Source of the DNA: Candidatus Paracaedibacteraceae bacterium
Lineage (GTDB): Bacteria; Pseudomonadota; Alphaproteobacteria; Paracaedibacterales; Paracaedibacteraceae
DNA length: 64,000 nucleotides
Direction: 5' to 3'
Assembly: GCA_019636035.1 (NCBI GenBank)
Contig: JAHBYI010000001.1
Coordinates: forward strand, 365,508 to 429,507
Shown here: in pieces, positions 63,491-64,000 of the stretch
Layout: each line of letters opens with the position of its first letter
Numbering within the stretch: position 1 is the stretch's first letter
The notes under the pieces: generated by a model
What the model was told of the DNA's origin: nothing
Databases searched by the model: none
The model's input: the letters and a program-made list of their open reading frames with translations, nothing else
Position numbers and translations under genes: made by a program

Positions 63491-64000
63491 TTAAAATTCC
63501 ATTGGTTTAATTTCGGCCTTTTGTGAACCGATAACTTTGGCTTGGATAATTTTGTTGCCCCCTGTTTTCAAGCGAACCGTATCCCCAACCGCAGCATCTT
63601 TTTCAGCTATCCCTGTTGTTGTTAACATCATGTTATCCGTACGATAAGCAACAGCAACCGTATCACCGCGCTTAACAACTATCGGATAACGAACATCGTG
63701 CTTTGACACAGGTTGTCCTGGTTGGAGAACTCTATTCCTTGGGGTTTTACCAATCAGATCATCCTGACTGACCACAAAGTTTTGATTGATCCGCGTACTG
63801 GGCAATTTTTGCCATGAAATATCAGCACTCGTGATTTCATCACCAGGCGCTATGATCCGCGTTAACATCGGCACATCCGTTAAGGGGTCAATTTTACCAA
63901 CAATAGTCTTAAGTCGTGTCTCAGTGTCCCCTGTTATCACAGAAACAGACGCTTGGAAAGAACGTTGATCTGATTGAAGCAAAACATCATTAACCTGAAT
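63491..64000 (-). CDS. flgA: Flagella basal body P-ring formation protein FlgA (5' end outside window)
   Basis: The C-terminal ~165 residues of a FlgA chaperone for P-ring assembly, with SAF-domain features (MLTRIIAPGDEITSADISWQ and NRVLQPGQPVSKHDVRYPIVVKRGDTVAV). The frame is open to the window edge at 64000, so the start and signal peptide are not visible. It directly precedes flgH on the minus strand. Confidence 0.9.
   Translation of the reverse strand: MQVNDVLLQSDQRSFQASVSVITGDTETRLKTIVGKIDPLTDVPMLTRIIAPGDEITSADISWQKLPSTRINQNFVVSQDDLIGKTPRNRVLQPGQPVSKHDVRYPIVVKRGDTVAVAYRTDNMMLTTTGIAEKDAAVGDTVRLKTGGNKIIQAKVIGSQKAEIKPMEF

Overview
The window looks like an alphaproteobacterial chromosome of moderate-to-low GC content. 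Supporting gene neighbourhoods are a DUF3576 lipoprotein next to leuS and lptE, argS next to a SPOR-domain protein, an MlaEFD transporter with an auxiliary lipoprotein, cytochrome c maturation genes of the CcmF/CcmH type, a gene-transfer-agent-type terminase and flagellar genes. Autotransporters, a BioC/esterase-type biotin cluster, many toxin-antitoxin genes and palindromic intergenic repeats suggest a host-associated lineage, possibly amoeba/protist-associated and Holosporales-like. That placement is inference; no rRNA is present to prove it. Layout: 1-1010 is the 3' end of an autotransporter. 1384-7115 holds a fused CcmF-CcmH, ribosomal L31 and an Mla lipid transporter. 7139-13853 holds photolyase, leuS, lptE and ruvAB. 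13871-17108 is a tRNA-Ser-linked accessory patch with tandem palindromic repeats, an AbiE system with a broken toxin, and an intact TacA/TacT-like pair. 17165-22650 (minus strand) encodes DabAB-like inorganic carbon uptake, a UbiH-family hydroxylase and a transaldolase. 22683-29105 is the biotin cluster (bioB divergent from bioF, a BioH-like esterase gene, bioC, bioD, bioA). A mobile XRE/Fic pair, the 'mobile mystery protein A/B' families, interrupts it between bioC and bioD. 29231-32671 is a sigma54-driven fliK-flgD-flgE operon. 32755-37272 (minus) has SPOR protein, argS, sixA-like and prmA. 37465-44783 is a second accessory region: a secreted GNAT-like protein, a serine recombinase, an STM4504/CBY_0614-like protein and a restriction-modification island (Z1 protein, PLD-type nuclease, cytosine methyltransferase). 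The RM island is bracketed by two copies of the znuB 3' end. 44877-48218 (minus) has znuBC, enoyl-CoA hydratase and mutM. 48270-52405 (minus) is a reduced type II secretion/type IV pilus-like cluster. 52539-54863 has galU, mlaC and a HAD phosphatase. 54971-61154 encodes two large surface or secreted proteins: a novel-looking CX3C-repeat protein and a second autotransporter. The autotransporter's start codon is separated from its signal peptide by 13 tandem TCAAT pentamers, a classic slipped-strand translational switch that reads OFF as given. The window closes with a GTA-like terminase and flgH/flgA. Most interesting points: the phase-variable autotransporter; the RM island with a replaced znuB tail; the XRE-Fic module with three operators spaced exactly 33 bp inside the biotin cluster; the CX3C repeat protein; the CcmF-CcmH fusion; and two families of modular palindromic repeats, one of which brackets the autotransporter genes. 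Everything here was read by eye from sequence and translations; no database search was run.
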